Assembly: GCA_023014365.1 (NCBI GenBank)
Contig: JAEBUN010000005.1
Span: 2,170,001-2,234,000 of the forward strand
From: Lepiota brunneoincarnata
Lineage: Eukaryota; Basidiomycota; Agaricomycetes; Agaricales; Agaricaceae
Direction of reading: 5' to 3'
Length of the DNA: 64,000 nt
Part shown: positions 33,615 through 44,732 of the stretch, piece after piece
How positions within the stretch are numbered: position 1 is the stretch's first letter
Layout of the letters: each line of letters opens with the position of its first letter
Program-made: the position numbers and the translations under genes
Notes under the pieces: generated by a model
The model's input: the letters and a program-made list of their open reading frames with translations, nothing else
Told to the model about the DNA's origin: nothing
Database searches by the model: none

Positions 33615-35432
33615 ATGCCACCAAGGAAATTCTTGGCCTGAGAATCCCCATCACCCCCTCCACCCAAATCAAGGAACAGAATCTCAGGACCAGGTATACA
33701 AAACCCAGATCCCAGAAGAAACCCCACACCATGACCCACTCAAACACCATTGCTGTTCTATCCCCCATCCCCATTTGATTCACCTACCCCATATGCATCA
33801 ACATCAACCCAACTTGTCACAACAACACGCACTCAAACAAGTTTTGCTGAAGAACTAGCAGAACAACAAAGAATACAACATGAAAGAGAACTAAAAGAAC
33901 ATTACGAACGACAAGAAAAGAAAGGAAAAGAAGCTGAAGAATATCATGCTAAAGCAAACCCATTAAACGACTTTGAGCTTCAAAAACTCAAATTCACCCT
34001 CAAACAACCAAGAGAACTCTCTCAATCAGAAGAAAACCTACTTATGCGTCACGAATACGCAGTAGATCAAGGAAAACCCCAAGAAGACAACGACTCTGAC
34101 GTCTATATAACAGATGACAACCAATCGGATCCCGATCCACAACCACCCGCACTACCTGTGCCAACAATACCCTTAGCCCTACCGGCTCCTCCCGTACGAC
34201 CACCACAACCCCCAGCACCACCACCGCTGCTGCCACCTGGACAACTACAAATAATGGCTGCTGCACAAAACCCAAAGGAGTTAGGACTCCTCAAACCCAT
34301 CGCCTTTGATGGAAACAGAAGACTATTCGAAGATTGGATCTTCCAATGCGAAGTATACATGCTCACTAACGCAACCACCTACAACAATGACCTCACCAGA
34401 ACCTTGTTCATCCTCTCAACGATGCAATCAGGAGATGCCCGAGCATGGGCTAGACAATACCTCCACGAGAGGAATGCCCAGACCCAACAAGGACAACCCA
34501 TAGCCATGGAGTCATGGGACAACTTCACCGCCTGGCTCAGAACCGACTTCACCCCAGCAGACGAACATGCATATGTGCATACCAAACTCCAGACCCTGCA
34601 CCAAGCAGGTAAACCAATGACTGAGTTCAACTCTCAGTTCAAGGAACTTGTCTGTCAATCCGGACTCAACGAAGATCACACCCTAATTGATCTATACCGC
34701 AAGGCAATCGACCGCTGTATTGCCATGAAAATTGATGAATCGGAAAACCCTCTGACAACCATCGCCACTTGGTACACCTGAGCCAACAAACTCGACGACA
34801 ACTTCTGCCGAATCAATGCCCTCTACGGCACCCCCAGGAACACGTTCCCCCAAAAGAACCAATACCAACCCAACCACGGACCAAGCCATCCAAACAACAA
34901 CATGCCCTATGCACAATTCTACCAAAGGAGCAATGCCCCATGTTTCACCCCATGAGACCCACATGCCATGGAAATAGACCATGCCACAATGGAAGAAGGA
35001 TTCGAAGATCCTTACCCAGAAATCCCTCAACTGGACTATGCTGAAGAAGACCTTCAAGACCCCTTGGAGATAGATGCTGTTGTCACCGGACAACAAATTA
35101 AAGCCTACCAGAACCAAGAATGCTTCCGATGTGGAGCTAAAGACCACTGGGTTAGCAAATACCCTCAACCCTCTCAAGTAAGACGCTTCCCAGGAATGCG
35201 TACAAACCCCCCTCCCCCCACGCGAAACCCCAACCGTCCCTTCCCAGGACAACAAAACACTTGTCCCGGATTCCTGAACTGGAATGCCCAACAATCACCG
35301 CAATGCAAGTACTCCCTTGCCATCGCAGAAGTTGCATCTCAGATGCACCAAATGGTCGACGACCTTGACCCTGAACTCCAACAAGAACTCCACTCTGCGC
35401 TAGCCGAAGACCCAGAGATGCGTCCCTTCTAG
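33615..35432 (+). pseudogene. Element C gag, interrupted by TGA codons
   Basis: Starts MPPRKFLA at ATG 33615. TGA codons at 33639 and 33732, near 34779 (after ATWYT) and near 34953 (before DPHAMEID) interrupt it. A Gln/Glu-rich coiled-coil region and a Pro-rich stretch precede the capsid-like part (LLKPIAFDGNRRLFEDWIFQ, LSTMQSGDARAWARQYL, AWLRTDFTPADEHAYVHTKL). The knuckle CFRCGAKDHWVSKY has Tyr where the last Cys should be. TGA positions match Arg in related elements (DPHAMEID is usually preceded by R). Confidence 0.85.
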
Positions 35433-38400
35433 GATTTTTGAAACGGAACACAGATCAATGCGCCCCTGCTCATTCCCAGAAAGACTCTATATATTCTCAC
35501 TCTCAGAAGGACACTTTCTCGATAAATTCTGTACAACTATGACTCTCCCCAAATAAATGATCTCTCTACCTACCCATCGAGATTTGGAGTGAACAGACAT
35601 CAAAACCCATGGCCATCACTGCCCTGATAGACTCAGGAGCCCAAGGGAACTTCATCTCCCACAAAGTCGTTGAATGACATGGTTATCAAACCAAATGGCT
35701 GGACCAACCAATCCCTCTTAGCAACGTTGACAGAACTGACAATCAACATGGCAAGATCCATGAATACATCAAGATCAGAACCATCATCGATGGAAGAGAT
35801 TGCACGCTAGAAGTGTATGTCACAAACACTGGTGAGAAAGACCTCATCATCGGATTTCCCTGGTTGGAACAATACAATCCTGACATCAACTGGAAGACCA
35901 AGACATTCTCTTGGAAACCTCAAATCGATCACCAGGACTTTTCCAAACTCCTCAGAACCCTACGATGACCCGTCGAACTTAACTCCATTGCCATGGACAT
36001 AATGGCTGGAAAAACCTCCCAACCTGAGGAAAACCCTGAAGAATACATCAACTTGTCAAACATTGATCTTGATACCTTCTCTCTAGAAAGAGAAATGAAC
36101 CCAATGCTTCTAACCCCATTAGAAGTAAATGCCAAAGCGACACACGCCACAACGCTCCACAATGAGCAACACAACCCGACAAAATCGGCAAACCAAAAAG
36201 GAAAACAACCGGAATCAAACAAGGAACCACCCAAGATCCCTCAGAGATTTGCCCGATGGGCTAAAATATTCAACAAGAAAGCCTCCAAACAATTCCCACC
36301 ATCAAGGATGTTTGATCACGAAATTGAACTAAAACCAACATTCAAAGCAAAATCAATGAAACCCTATCAAGTGGCACCTGCCGAAGAAAAAGCACTAAAG
36401 GAATTCATAGATGAAAACCTCTGAAAAGGGTACATCTGCCCCTCAAAATCCCCTATGGCATCACCCTTCTTCTTTGTTGCCAAGAAAGGAGGAGACCTCC
36501 AACCCTGCCAAGACTATCGTTATCTAAATGATCACACCATCAAAAATGCTTACCCAATCCCCATGATTTCCTCTATCATGGACAAACTCAAAGGAGCTAA
36601 GTACTTCACTAAGCTCAACGTCCACCTAGGATACAATAACGTCAGAACCAAAGATGGCGATCAATGGAAAGCAGCGTTCAAGACTCCCATGGGTCTTTTC
36701 GAACCAACTGTCATGTTTTTCGGACTTTGCAACAGTCCCGCAACATTCCAACATATGATGGACACATTATTCTCCGAAATAATGGAGAAAGGAGGAATTA
36801 TCATCTATATGGATGATATCCTAATCTACAGTAAAACTCAGGAAGAAACCAACCGACTTACAGAAAAAGTACTGCAGATCCTGCAGGAAAATGACCTCTA
36901 CCTCAAAACGGAGAAATGCAAGTTCAACAAACAACAACTTGAATATCTCGGCATGATCATCACGCCAGATGAGATCAAAATGGATCCCAGAAAACTCAAG
37001 GGAATAGAAGACTGGCCAGTGCCGAAAACAGTCTGACACATTTGGAAATTCATTGGATTCTGTAACTTCTATTGGAAGTTCATCCGCAGCTACTCCCACC
37101 ACATCAAACCCCTGAACCAACTCCTTTCCAAATCGAACAAATTTGAATGGAAAGAAGAACAACAGAAAGTGTTCGAAACGCTCAAGAACAAATTCTTAAA
37201 GGAACCGGTACTCCTCATACCCAACTCCACAAAACCCTTCAAAATAGAAGCTGATGCTTCCAAATTCACATCAGGAGCTGTCCTGTACCAACACGACATC
37301 AACGGAATATGGAAACCTGTATCATTCTATTCAAAGACATTTGGACCAGCAGAACGCAATTACAACATCTATGACAGGGAACTTCTCACAATTATCCGAG
37401 CCCTCAAAGAATGGCACCATTACCTCCTTGGCAGCCCCCATACTGTCCGTATCAGAACGGACCACCAGAACCTCACATACTGGCGCAAACCCCAGAAAAT
37501 CAACTGCCGACAAGCACGATGGGTACAGACCCTCGCCAACTACAACTTCAAACTAGAACATGTCCCAGGATCAAAGATTCCTGCACCAGATGCTCTATCA
37601 AGATGTCCAGACCACATCCCTGATGAGGATAACAACAATGAAGACATCACCATGCTTCCAAACAACCTCTTTGTCGCCACCACCGACATAGAAGGTCAAA
37701 ACTTGATCACAGTACTCCCAGAACACCTCTTTATCACCACTGTTGATATGGAGCTCCAAGAAAGAATCATGGAATCACCCAAATATAATGCTAGAACCAC
37801 CGAAGCATTCAAACTCCTAAAGGAAACCCACCCTAATGCCACCAATAAAGAATTCAGAACAGTTCCAACCCCAAGTGGTCCACTCCTCACGCTCCAAGAA
37901 CGTGTCATCGTTCCAGAAGACCTCCAACTCAGATGCAATGTCATCGCAAGATACCACAACCATCCTACATGTGGTCACCCTGGAGAACAGGAAACATACC
38001 GCCTTGCCAAGAAAGAAGTATATTGGCCAGGAATATTGATGTTCATTAAGAACTACATCAAAGGCTGTCCAGAATGCCAGCAACACAAAATCATATGCTG
38101 ACCGGATCACACACTGACTCAACTGATCCCACCATCATCTTCCAAGTGCCCATTTGCTCAAATCTCATGGGATCTTATCACTGGTCTACCGCCTAGTGCT
38201 GGCCATAATGCGATATTGTCCGTGGTGGACCACGGCCTTACGAAGGGGGTAATTTTCATCCCAACCTCAGATCGATCAAACACTGATGACATCGGACGAC
38301 TATTAATAGAAAAGGTCTTCACTAGGTTCGGATTACCCAACAAAATCATATCAGATTGAGACCCCAGATTCACCACCAACTCCCTCCGAGAACTAGCCAA

Positions 38401-39280
38401 ACATCTAAACATCCAACAAGCATTCTCAACCACATACCATCCCCAGACAGATGGTTCTACCAAACAATACAACCAAGAAATCGAGACCTATCTTGCCATA
38501 TACTGCACCAGGAACCCTCTTGACTGGTCAGAAACCCTCCCTATCACTGAGTTCGCACACAACTCCAAAATACATGCCTCAAGGCAGAAATCCCCATTCA
38601 AACTCATCATGGGATACAACCCTCCGCTGATACCCACAGTAATGGAAACTTCGAACTTTCCATCAGTAGATGAAGGCATCAGACTCCTTGATGATGCCAG
38701 AAAAGAAGCACATGCAGCACATCAACTCTCCGCCAATATTATGAAACAAAGAACCAGAAGAACTATCAAACCCCTTGAAACATGTCAGAAAGTATGGCTA
38801 GAAGCCAAGAACCTCAAACTCCCCTTCATCTCCAACAAAATATCCCCAAAAAGACTAGGACTTTTCCTTATCTCGGAAGTCTTATTGCCACTCACATACA
38901 AATTAAAACTTCCGATCAAATGGAAGATACATCCGGTATTCCACCAAAACCTCTTAACCCCATACAATGAAACAGAAGCATATGGACCTCATCCGATGCC
39001 ACCGCTACCAGACATCATTAACGAAGAAGAAGAATACGAAATAGAAGCTATTCTCAATCACCGACATTATCGTGGAAAACTCCAATACTATGTACATTGG
39101 AAAGGATACTCCCACACAGAGAACCAATGGATATCCAAAGAAGATCTCTGCAACAACACCAATGAATACTTGAAAAAGTATAAAGAAGATCATCAACTTA
39201 ACAGCAACAACCAGGAACTACCCAGAACCTACCAGAAGCAACTTTGCTCTACCACCAAATGTACTCAAAAATGTCCATGA
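35433..39280 (+). pseudogene. Element C pol with chromodomain, several TGA codons
   Basis: A single frame, -1 to gag. Protease ALIDSGAQGNFIS near 35625, GFPWLEQYNPDINW. RT with [32 protein letters not shown] and catalytic [12 protein letters not shown]. RNase H IEADASKFTSGAVLYQ and RTDHQNLTYW. Integrase H2C2 (HNHPTCGH, CPECQQHK), SWDLITGLP, IISD*DPRF and HPQTDGSTKQYNQEIE. The chromodomain reads EYEIEAILNHRHYRGKLQYY then VHWKGYSHTENQWISKEDL. In-frame TGA codons follow VVE, LRTLR, ENL, PKTV, KIIC and IISD, where families have Arg. Not translatable as one protein. Confidence 0.9.
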
Positions 39281-40296
39281 ACAACCTTGACCTTGTCCAC
39301 CCCCAATCCACTCCCCCCTTCTCCTCCTCCTCTACCACCTCCTCCATTGTTATCATTGACGACCCCAACATTGAAAGAAATTCTCCAACTCCAATCCCAA
39401 GGCCATGCCCATTCACGCCCTCCAATACCTTCATCAACGTCAGGGATGAAACTCCTGACCCCAACGCTACACCAGAACCAGAACCAGTAGCCATCTTACC
39501 CATCAACTTCCACACAATGGGAGTAAAGAACGTAGAACCAATTGTAACCAGCATAGAAGATGTACGCACCATCACTTCCACCCAATTCCTCACCGACAAA
39601 GTTAACAAAGCTCCCATCAGTGACTACGACCGAGAAGTATGGTCGAACTACACCCATCATGTCAAACAGACAAAACTCCTCCATGACACTTTCCACACCC
39701 AGCAAAAATGGACCGAAAACTATGAGGCATTCCTCCTCACACACCAAGGACTCATGTCCCAAATGCCAAGAAAGAAACAACCTGAAGTAACACCTCCCAC
39801 AAATAAAATCACTTCAACCCCTACATCAGGAAGAAAGAACCCCATCGGAACCAACAACTCCTTCCGTAAAAACACCGCCAAATCAATCCCATTACGGAAC
39901 TCACCTGCTCCCATTCAACAAATTCCAAACCCCAAACCCAATGATAGATCCCGATGCATCCAATGCAAACAAGTCAGACACTGGGCTATGGACTGCCCCC
40001 AATTCACTTGCCTTGGTTGCAAACAATATGCCCCAGGCCATTACTCATACGATTGCATCAAATACAGATGCCTACACTGTGGAGTATTCCAACCTCACCA
40101 TAAATGAACAGAATGCCCCTCAAAAGGAACAAGGCATACACCTTATAACAGACCTATGGCAGCTTGACCTCAGAATACCCCATCCCTCCATTACCAATAC
40201 TTGGGACTCAAATACCCTGAGGAAGATGACTTCAATGATGAATACGATAATATCACCATGTCTAACATGTGTGGAGAACCAGTAGGAGACTTCTAA
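39259..40296 (+). pseudogene. Element C ORF3: sense accessory zinc-knuckle protein
   Basis: Starts at ATG 39259 (MYSKMSMNNLDLVHPQ), overlapping the pol stop at 39278-39280. A Ser/Thr/Pro-rich N-terminus is followed by a helical part (YDREVWSNYTHHVKQTKLLH) and a basic linker. A cluster of zinc motifs then reads CIQCKQVRHWAMDC (C-x2-C-x4-H-x4-C), CLGCKQYAPGHYSYDC, and CLHCGVFQPHH followed by TEC. A TGA at 40105-40107 sits inside the third motif, a second TGA lies near 40162, and the frame then runs on in an acidic tail (YPEEDDFNDEYDN) to TAA 40294-40296. Function unknown; possibly an RNA- or DNA-binding accessory protein made from a separate or reinitiated reading frame. Confidence 0.65.
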
Positions 40297-40371
40297 AGAA
40301 CTCCACTCAAACACAACAGAAGGAAAAGATGTAAATGGTTATAGTGGAATATAACCTTAGAAATGGGGTAA

Positions 40372-40787
40372 TGTTATCAGAAGTCCCCTTAAACCCCCTT
40401 ATCAGAAGCCTCACCGGAAGGAACTCTTATCAGAAGCATCCAAAGTATATAAATAGACAGAAGACCTGTCATCCTGAAACAATCAGAAGTACCATCAGAA
40501 CAATCTATACTTAGATAGATAAGGATATGACTCACTTACTTGGGTCCAGATATATATGGTAGGAGCATAGCCACACATAGTAGTATATAAGGATACTGTA
40601 CCATACCCTTGTATCCTTATCTTAGTGTTATAAAGTTCTTGCCTCCTATACCTCTTTGCCATAACCAGCTGGACTTATAGTGCTCTGTCATCTCCAAGTC
40701 ACGCTTAGTAGGACAGGACCAAGTCTGTATAGACATCCTGTGTCGAACTCTGTGCTACTCAAGAGTGAACCCCTAACCCAGGTAACA
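40372..40787 (+). repeat. Element C 3' LTR
   Basis: 416 bp, nearly identical to the 5' LTR. The few differences seen are transitions (for example CACTGG/CACCGG, CCGGCTGG/CCAGCTGG, CTCCGTCG/CTCTGTCA). Followed by the duplication CCCTG at 40788-40792. Confidence 0.93.
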
Positions 40788-40792
40788 CCCTG

Positions 40793-40960
40793 GGTGTGGT
40801 GCATGAGAAGTCCATGGTTGATTTTTCACATGCAACCACTTGACATGTCATGTCACCCATCACAATCAATGTCACATATATCTGACCACAAACCAAAGGA
40901 CTATTTGATAGAATCTAGACTACTCTGGAGCACAGAATGATCATACTATGAGAGAATGAG
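40793..40960 (-). pseudogene. Element D reverse transcriptase, rightmost fragment
   Basis: The minus strand continues the RT upstream of QFVWEHMQMVIRILQRMKYV once element C is removed, but is heavily decayed. The right limit is set by the end of the alpha-kinase gene and is approximate. Confidence 0.5.
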
Positions 40961-40981
40961 GGTATAGAGGAGCAATATAGT

Positions 40982-43803
40982 TCAATCAGTTGTGTCCAGC
41001 TTATCATCACCAGCACCATCACCATCAGAATCCTTATCATCATCACCACCATTCTTCTTATTTTCCAAGTCACCTACATCCTGAGCAGAGTCCTTCGAGC
41101 CAATACAACGGTGAAAGGTAACTGTAATGAGGGGAGCTGAAATATTGAACCTGAGGCACTGGCAAATCTCGCCACACTGATGGTCCCTGATAAAGGCATT
41201 GATCCCATTGATGCCAAAATCCCGGTTCTGCATCATTGAGAGTGAGTCAGAGGTCCAGAATGTTGGTGAAAAAACACTTGCCCATCTGTGATATGTGTCA
41301 TAGGGTCAAAGAGCATAAGCCCATCATGACCATTGATCTGGGTGGGGGTTCCTACCATCAGAAATAAATTAGTTACAAAAATGAGACACTAGGAGCTGGT
41401 TCTCACCTTGTAAGTCTGCAAATATAAGGCTTTTGTTGCTATGGCCATAAACAAAGTGTGCAAAAGAGTAAATTGACATGTTTCGAAGATCGGTCCTTGA
41501 GGATGAGTGAGTCAAAGTGCCGCTCCATCGTAATGTGCTGTTTGGACGGTGTTTTTCAACAAGCCACATAGCGCCATTGAGCTCATTAGCATAGGTTGCA
41601 GCGCTGGATGTGGGGCTGGGTGACTGTGAGACATCCTCTCGTAAAAGAAGAGTGTTCATAAATTGAATACCTATTATGTGATAGACCGGTAACAATGACA
41701 TTAGAACTAGTTCTGACAGAACATGATTCTAAATGAGAAACACTCACAATTGTCTACCAGGATGCCAACACTTGAGCAGTGTGCATAGTATGCTTTCAAG
41801 AACCACTTCCCATGGTAAAGTCGACAACACTCGGCTTGAATCTGGTCATTATGCTTATTAATATGAATCCCACCAATACCAAGAATAGAGGCAGTAGATT
41901 CCTTGCTGAGACAAAAGAACTGCTTGGCAACATATTGACCAGTATGCATGTTATCAGAAAGGATCAACTAAACAGAATATCATTATCAGCAAAATCATGT
42001 GTAATCAGAAGAGCAAAAGTGTGTTGTACCTCATATGCTGCCTTCATTGAACCCTTTGTGAATGAAGTGTCTTGTAATAGTCCTGTAACTTTGTCCGGTA
42101 ACTCGGAGAATGTAATAGAGCTGTCACCTTCACCAACATGGCAGATAATCTTATGAAAACAGACTTTGGTGACTTTTTGAATCTCCTGAAGAACTGGCCG
42201 CTGGCTGGGAAGTCAGAATGTTGATGAAAGAGCACCTTGGTCTATGACCGACTTCTGAATAAGTGAGCCTGATAGTGATAATTATTGTATTAAAAAGTGT
42301 TATGCTGTGCAAAGGGCAATAAATGACATACCACCAGCTGTTTGTGGCCACTTACCAATTGGATGGTCCATGTCAGAAGCACTTGACCCTGAGCGTCGGC
42401 AGCAATGGGTGTTCATAGCCACAAATTCTAGATCATCATTCTCATCATTCACGGCTCTCTCTCTTTTGTAGCGCTTTGTGAACTATTTTGAGAACAATTA
42501 ATGTTGGCAACCATTACTACTATTCCCATAGAAATGCTAGTACTCACCAGCTCGATGTTGATGAAGCCTTCGAGGACCACTGGAGGCACCCTCTGGGCCT
42601 TAAAGATATGCTTCCACTGACCGGGATTTGGGTTCACTGATATTGACAGCATCCCAGCTTGTGCATAATGGTCAATAAAATCCTCAAGTATCATAGTAGC
42701 TGTCCCATCATGAAGAATGTGGTTAGGATATATGCAAAGAAACATTTCATCCCTAGGATCATTAGGCACAGGTTAGACACACAATCTGAGAGAGAAGTAC
42801 TATTACACACAATATCAATGGTAATGAATGATCCTGGACCCATTGAATGTTGAGTGAATCAAGCATGTGATTCTGGATATCTACCAGACCGTAAATTAAT
42901 TCAGTGAACTTGGACAACCCAATAATAGTAATTAGAGCAAAAATAGATTATATCTGTCATAAATGTTGAGAGGGGAAACGTAAGACTACCATGTCAATGA
43001 GACATTTGCGCAGAGTATAGATAATCAAGCAGAGATTTATTACTGGAGTCCAAGTCAATCCTCAACATACCAGCACCAAGTCTAGCATTGACTCAAGTTG
43101 ATTTATCACTGTGATGAAACTGGATAATTTGAAATGTCAGAAAATGATCCAGGGTCATGAGGAACTGGAGAACATACTTGAAAGCAAATCAACCTCAAGC
43201 TTGGTGCTGTCTTGGGCTGCTCATAGTGCTTGAGGGTAGCAGTAGTAAGCTCAGTCCTACTAGAAGTGCTCTGAGCAACTGCTGACTGCTTGAAGTGGCT
43301 GCAAGTTTAGTCAAGACAAGTGGCCTGTGAATCAGAAATGGCTGGCATGGGAGAAACTACACCATTCAATGGTGTATTGGCAAGGGGTTGACCTACATAT
43401 AAGTTGCTATTCAGCAAACCAGGTGCAGAGCACTCAGAGTGGCATACTCACGACTCAATGCGGCAGAGGTAGTACTCTGTTGTTCAGCTGCCATTGCACA
43501 GCATCTCAGAAATTGACAAATTTGACTGCTCCTAGCCATAACTGGCATGTAATGGAAGCTCATGCCACACATTGCACATTGTGGCCAGCCCTGTTCAATT
43601 CAACAACAGATCAATCAAACCTTGACTTAATTAAGATCAAGATTGGGGCATACCTTGACATCCTGATACTTCTCCGGGTTGTCTTGATGCTTCTCAAGCA
43701 ATTGACATTTTGTGCAGATGTCATTCAAGGATTCCATGCAAGGAAATACACCCCCACACCCCTCACATTGAGATCCTTGGGATATAGCGGCAGGAAGGGA
43801 CAT
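40982..43803 (-). CDS. Alpha-kinase (MHCK/EF2K type) domain protein
   Basis: Atypical Ser/Thr kinase family. Start at ATG 43803 (MSLPAAISQGSQCEGC) with paired cysteines (CEGCGG, CTKC). The next exon (about 43440-43590) reads CPQCAMCGMSFHYMP, a zinc-ribbon-like N-terminus. Exons towards the end carry the alpha-kinase core: GQYVAKQFFCL (about 41930, ATP-site Lys), HNDQIQAECCRLYHGKWFLK, then FAHFVYGHSNKSLIFADLQG (about 41430), then NGHDGLMLFDPMTHITDGQ, and finally FGINGINAFIRDHQCGEICQ with the C-terminal zinc Cys/His residues. An acidic tail ends at TGA 40982. Exons join with short GT-AG introns and I saw no fatal break. It is the only apparent host gene between 14 and 64 kb. The middle exons (42000-43400) are only partly resolved. 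Confidence 0.75.
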
Positions 43804-44018
43804 GTGATATGGAGTGGAGGTGTAAAAAAATGTAAAAATGAGAGCATTGGTAGGTAAGGCAATAAAAGAATGTGTGACCAGAGACAAGTGAGAACTAGGA
43901 TGTTTCAGATGAAGGTGGGTTGTTGACTGAGTTGACATAGTGCAAACTAGACCCTTATATACCAGATGTCAGAATCATAATCAGGATAACAAATAATATA
44001 CACGAAATATTGTAGTTG
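43804..44018. other. Upstream region of alpha-kinase gene, left flank of element B
   Basis: 215 bp with no recognisable element. It ends TAGTTG directly before the left LTR of element B. The AGTTG here does not match AGACG on the other side of the element. Confidence 0.4.
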
Positions 44019-44679
44019 TGTCATATCCACACCAAACCTAGAGCTTAACCATTAGGCTTCGGCTTCTCGACTCCACGTGTGCTCCACACGACAACCCTAT
44101 GCCCTCCGACTCGGCCCCGACTGGCTCCGACCGCAACCCTTTGCCCTGATCACGCGACCTACCTCTACACGTGCCACAATCACCTGACCCTCGGTGCTCC
44201 CATTGTCCAGTTCTCCATTCTCCGTCCATAATCAGAATACGTTACCAGTCTCCATACCCGTACCGGTCTCCATTCCATTCGAAATTATTCGTAATCCGCT
44301 TGTAACCATATGGGTCTCCGCTTCGCTCCGCACGTAGTCAGTACGAGTCATAATTCGTCGAGCTAGTAGTATATATACCGTAGGCACTTGGCTTGTACTC
44401 CTCAGTCTGATAATCGAATTGAGCAGCGGACCAGTCCCCTGTTCCCTATCCTCCTCTCTCTCTGCCTCGCTCCACTTCGGCCCCGACTTCCTGAAATACG
44501 GACTCGGACAGTAGGAGGGCACAGCACATAAGCTGAGGCCGCAAGTCCACTCTCCGCCCGAAGTACTCCGCCTCGGTCCCGCCGTCTACGTACTGACGTC
44601 GTCCCGTCCCCCGGTTACCTTATACCAAGGATACCACCCCGACCCTCCGCTTCGGTTCCGACCCGCACCGGCTCTAACA
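44019..44679 (+). repeat. Element B 5' LTR
   Basis: 661 bp, TGTCATATCC...GGCTCTAACA. Differences from the 3' LTR are mainly CpG transitions (for example CTTCGG/CTTTGG, CGTGTG/CGTATG, CCGTAGG/CCATAGG). Confidence 0.93.
44370..44414 (+). promoter_or_regulatory. Element B LTR promoter and self-priming region
   Basis: TATATATA at 44370-44377 is followed 32 nt later by TCAGTCTGATAAT (44402-44414), the likely RNA 5' end. This 13-mer is the exact reverse complement of ATTATCAGACTGA at 44682-44694, three bases inside the LTR edge. Confidence 0.65.
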
Positions 44680-44681
44680 GT

Positions 44682-44694
44682 ATTATCAGACTGA
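44682..44694 (+). promoter_or_regulatory. Self-priming primer-binding site of element B
   Basis: ATTATCAGACTGA, 13 nt complementary to the LTR site at 44402-44414. No tRNA-type TGG primer site is present at the LTR edge. Confidence 0.65.
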
Positions 44695-44732
44695 AACTCC
44701 TCCTGTCCATTACACTCTAATCCTTTCTAACC

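Larger units (their letters stand above)
32809..40787 (+). mobile_element. Element C: full-length chromodomain Ty3/Gypsy with a third ORF
   Basis: Two 416-bp LTRs (32809-33224, 40372-40787) flanked by CCCTG duplications (32804-32808, 40788-40792). Plus-strand order: leader, gag (33615-35432), pol (about 35433-39280), ORF3 (39259-40296). Base composition is A/C-rich on the coding strand. In-frame stops are nearly all TGA. It belongs to a lineage distinct from A/B. Confidence 0.95.
22431..40960 (-). mobile_element. Element D: decayed Ty3/Gypsy relic, split by elements A and C
   Basis: Minus-strand pol remnants lie at 22677-24837, 32673-32808 and 40793 to about 40960. Removing A (with one AGCAT copy) and C (with one CCCTG copy) rejoins one coherent RT reading: RMKYVGGTFSAPKMTICTDE, then VVGFECSYKGQLPTTDTIG, then VSELRGFLGTATCCRNHIPK. 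It is the oldest layer of this nest. Confidence 0.8.
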
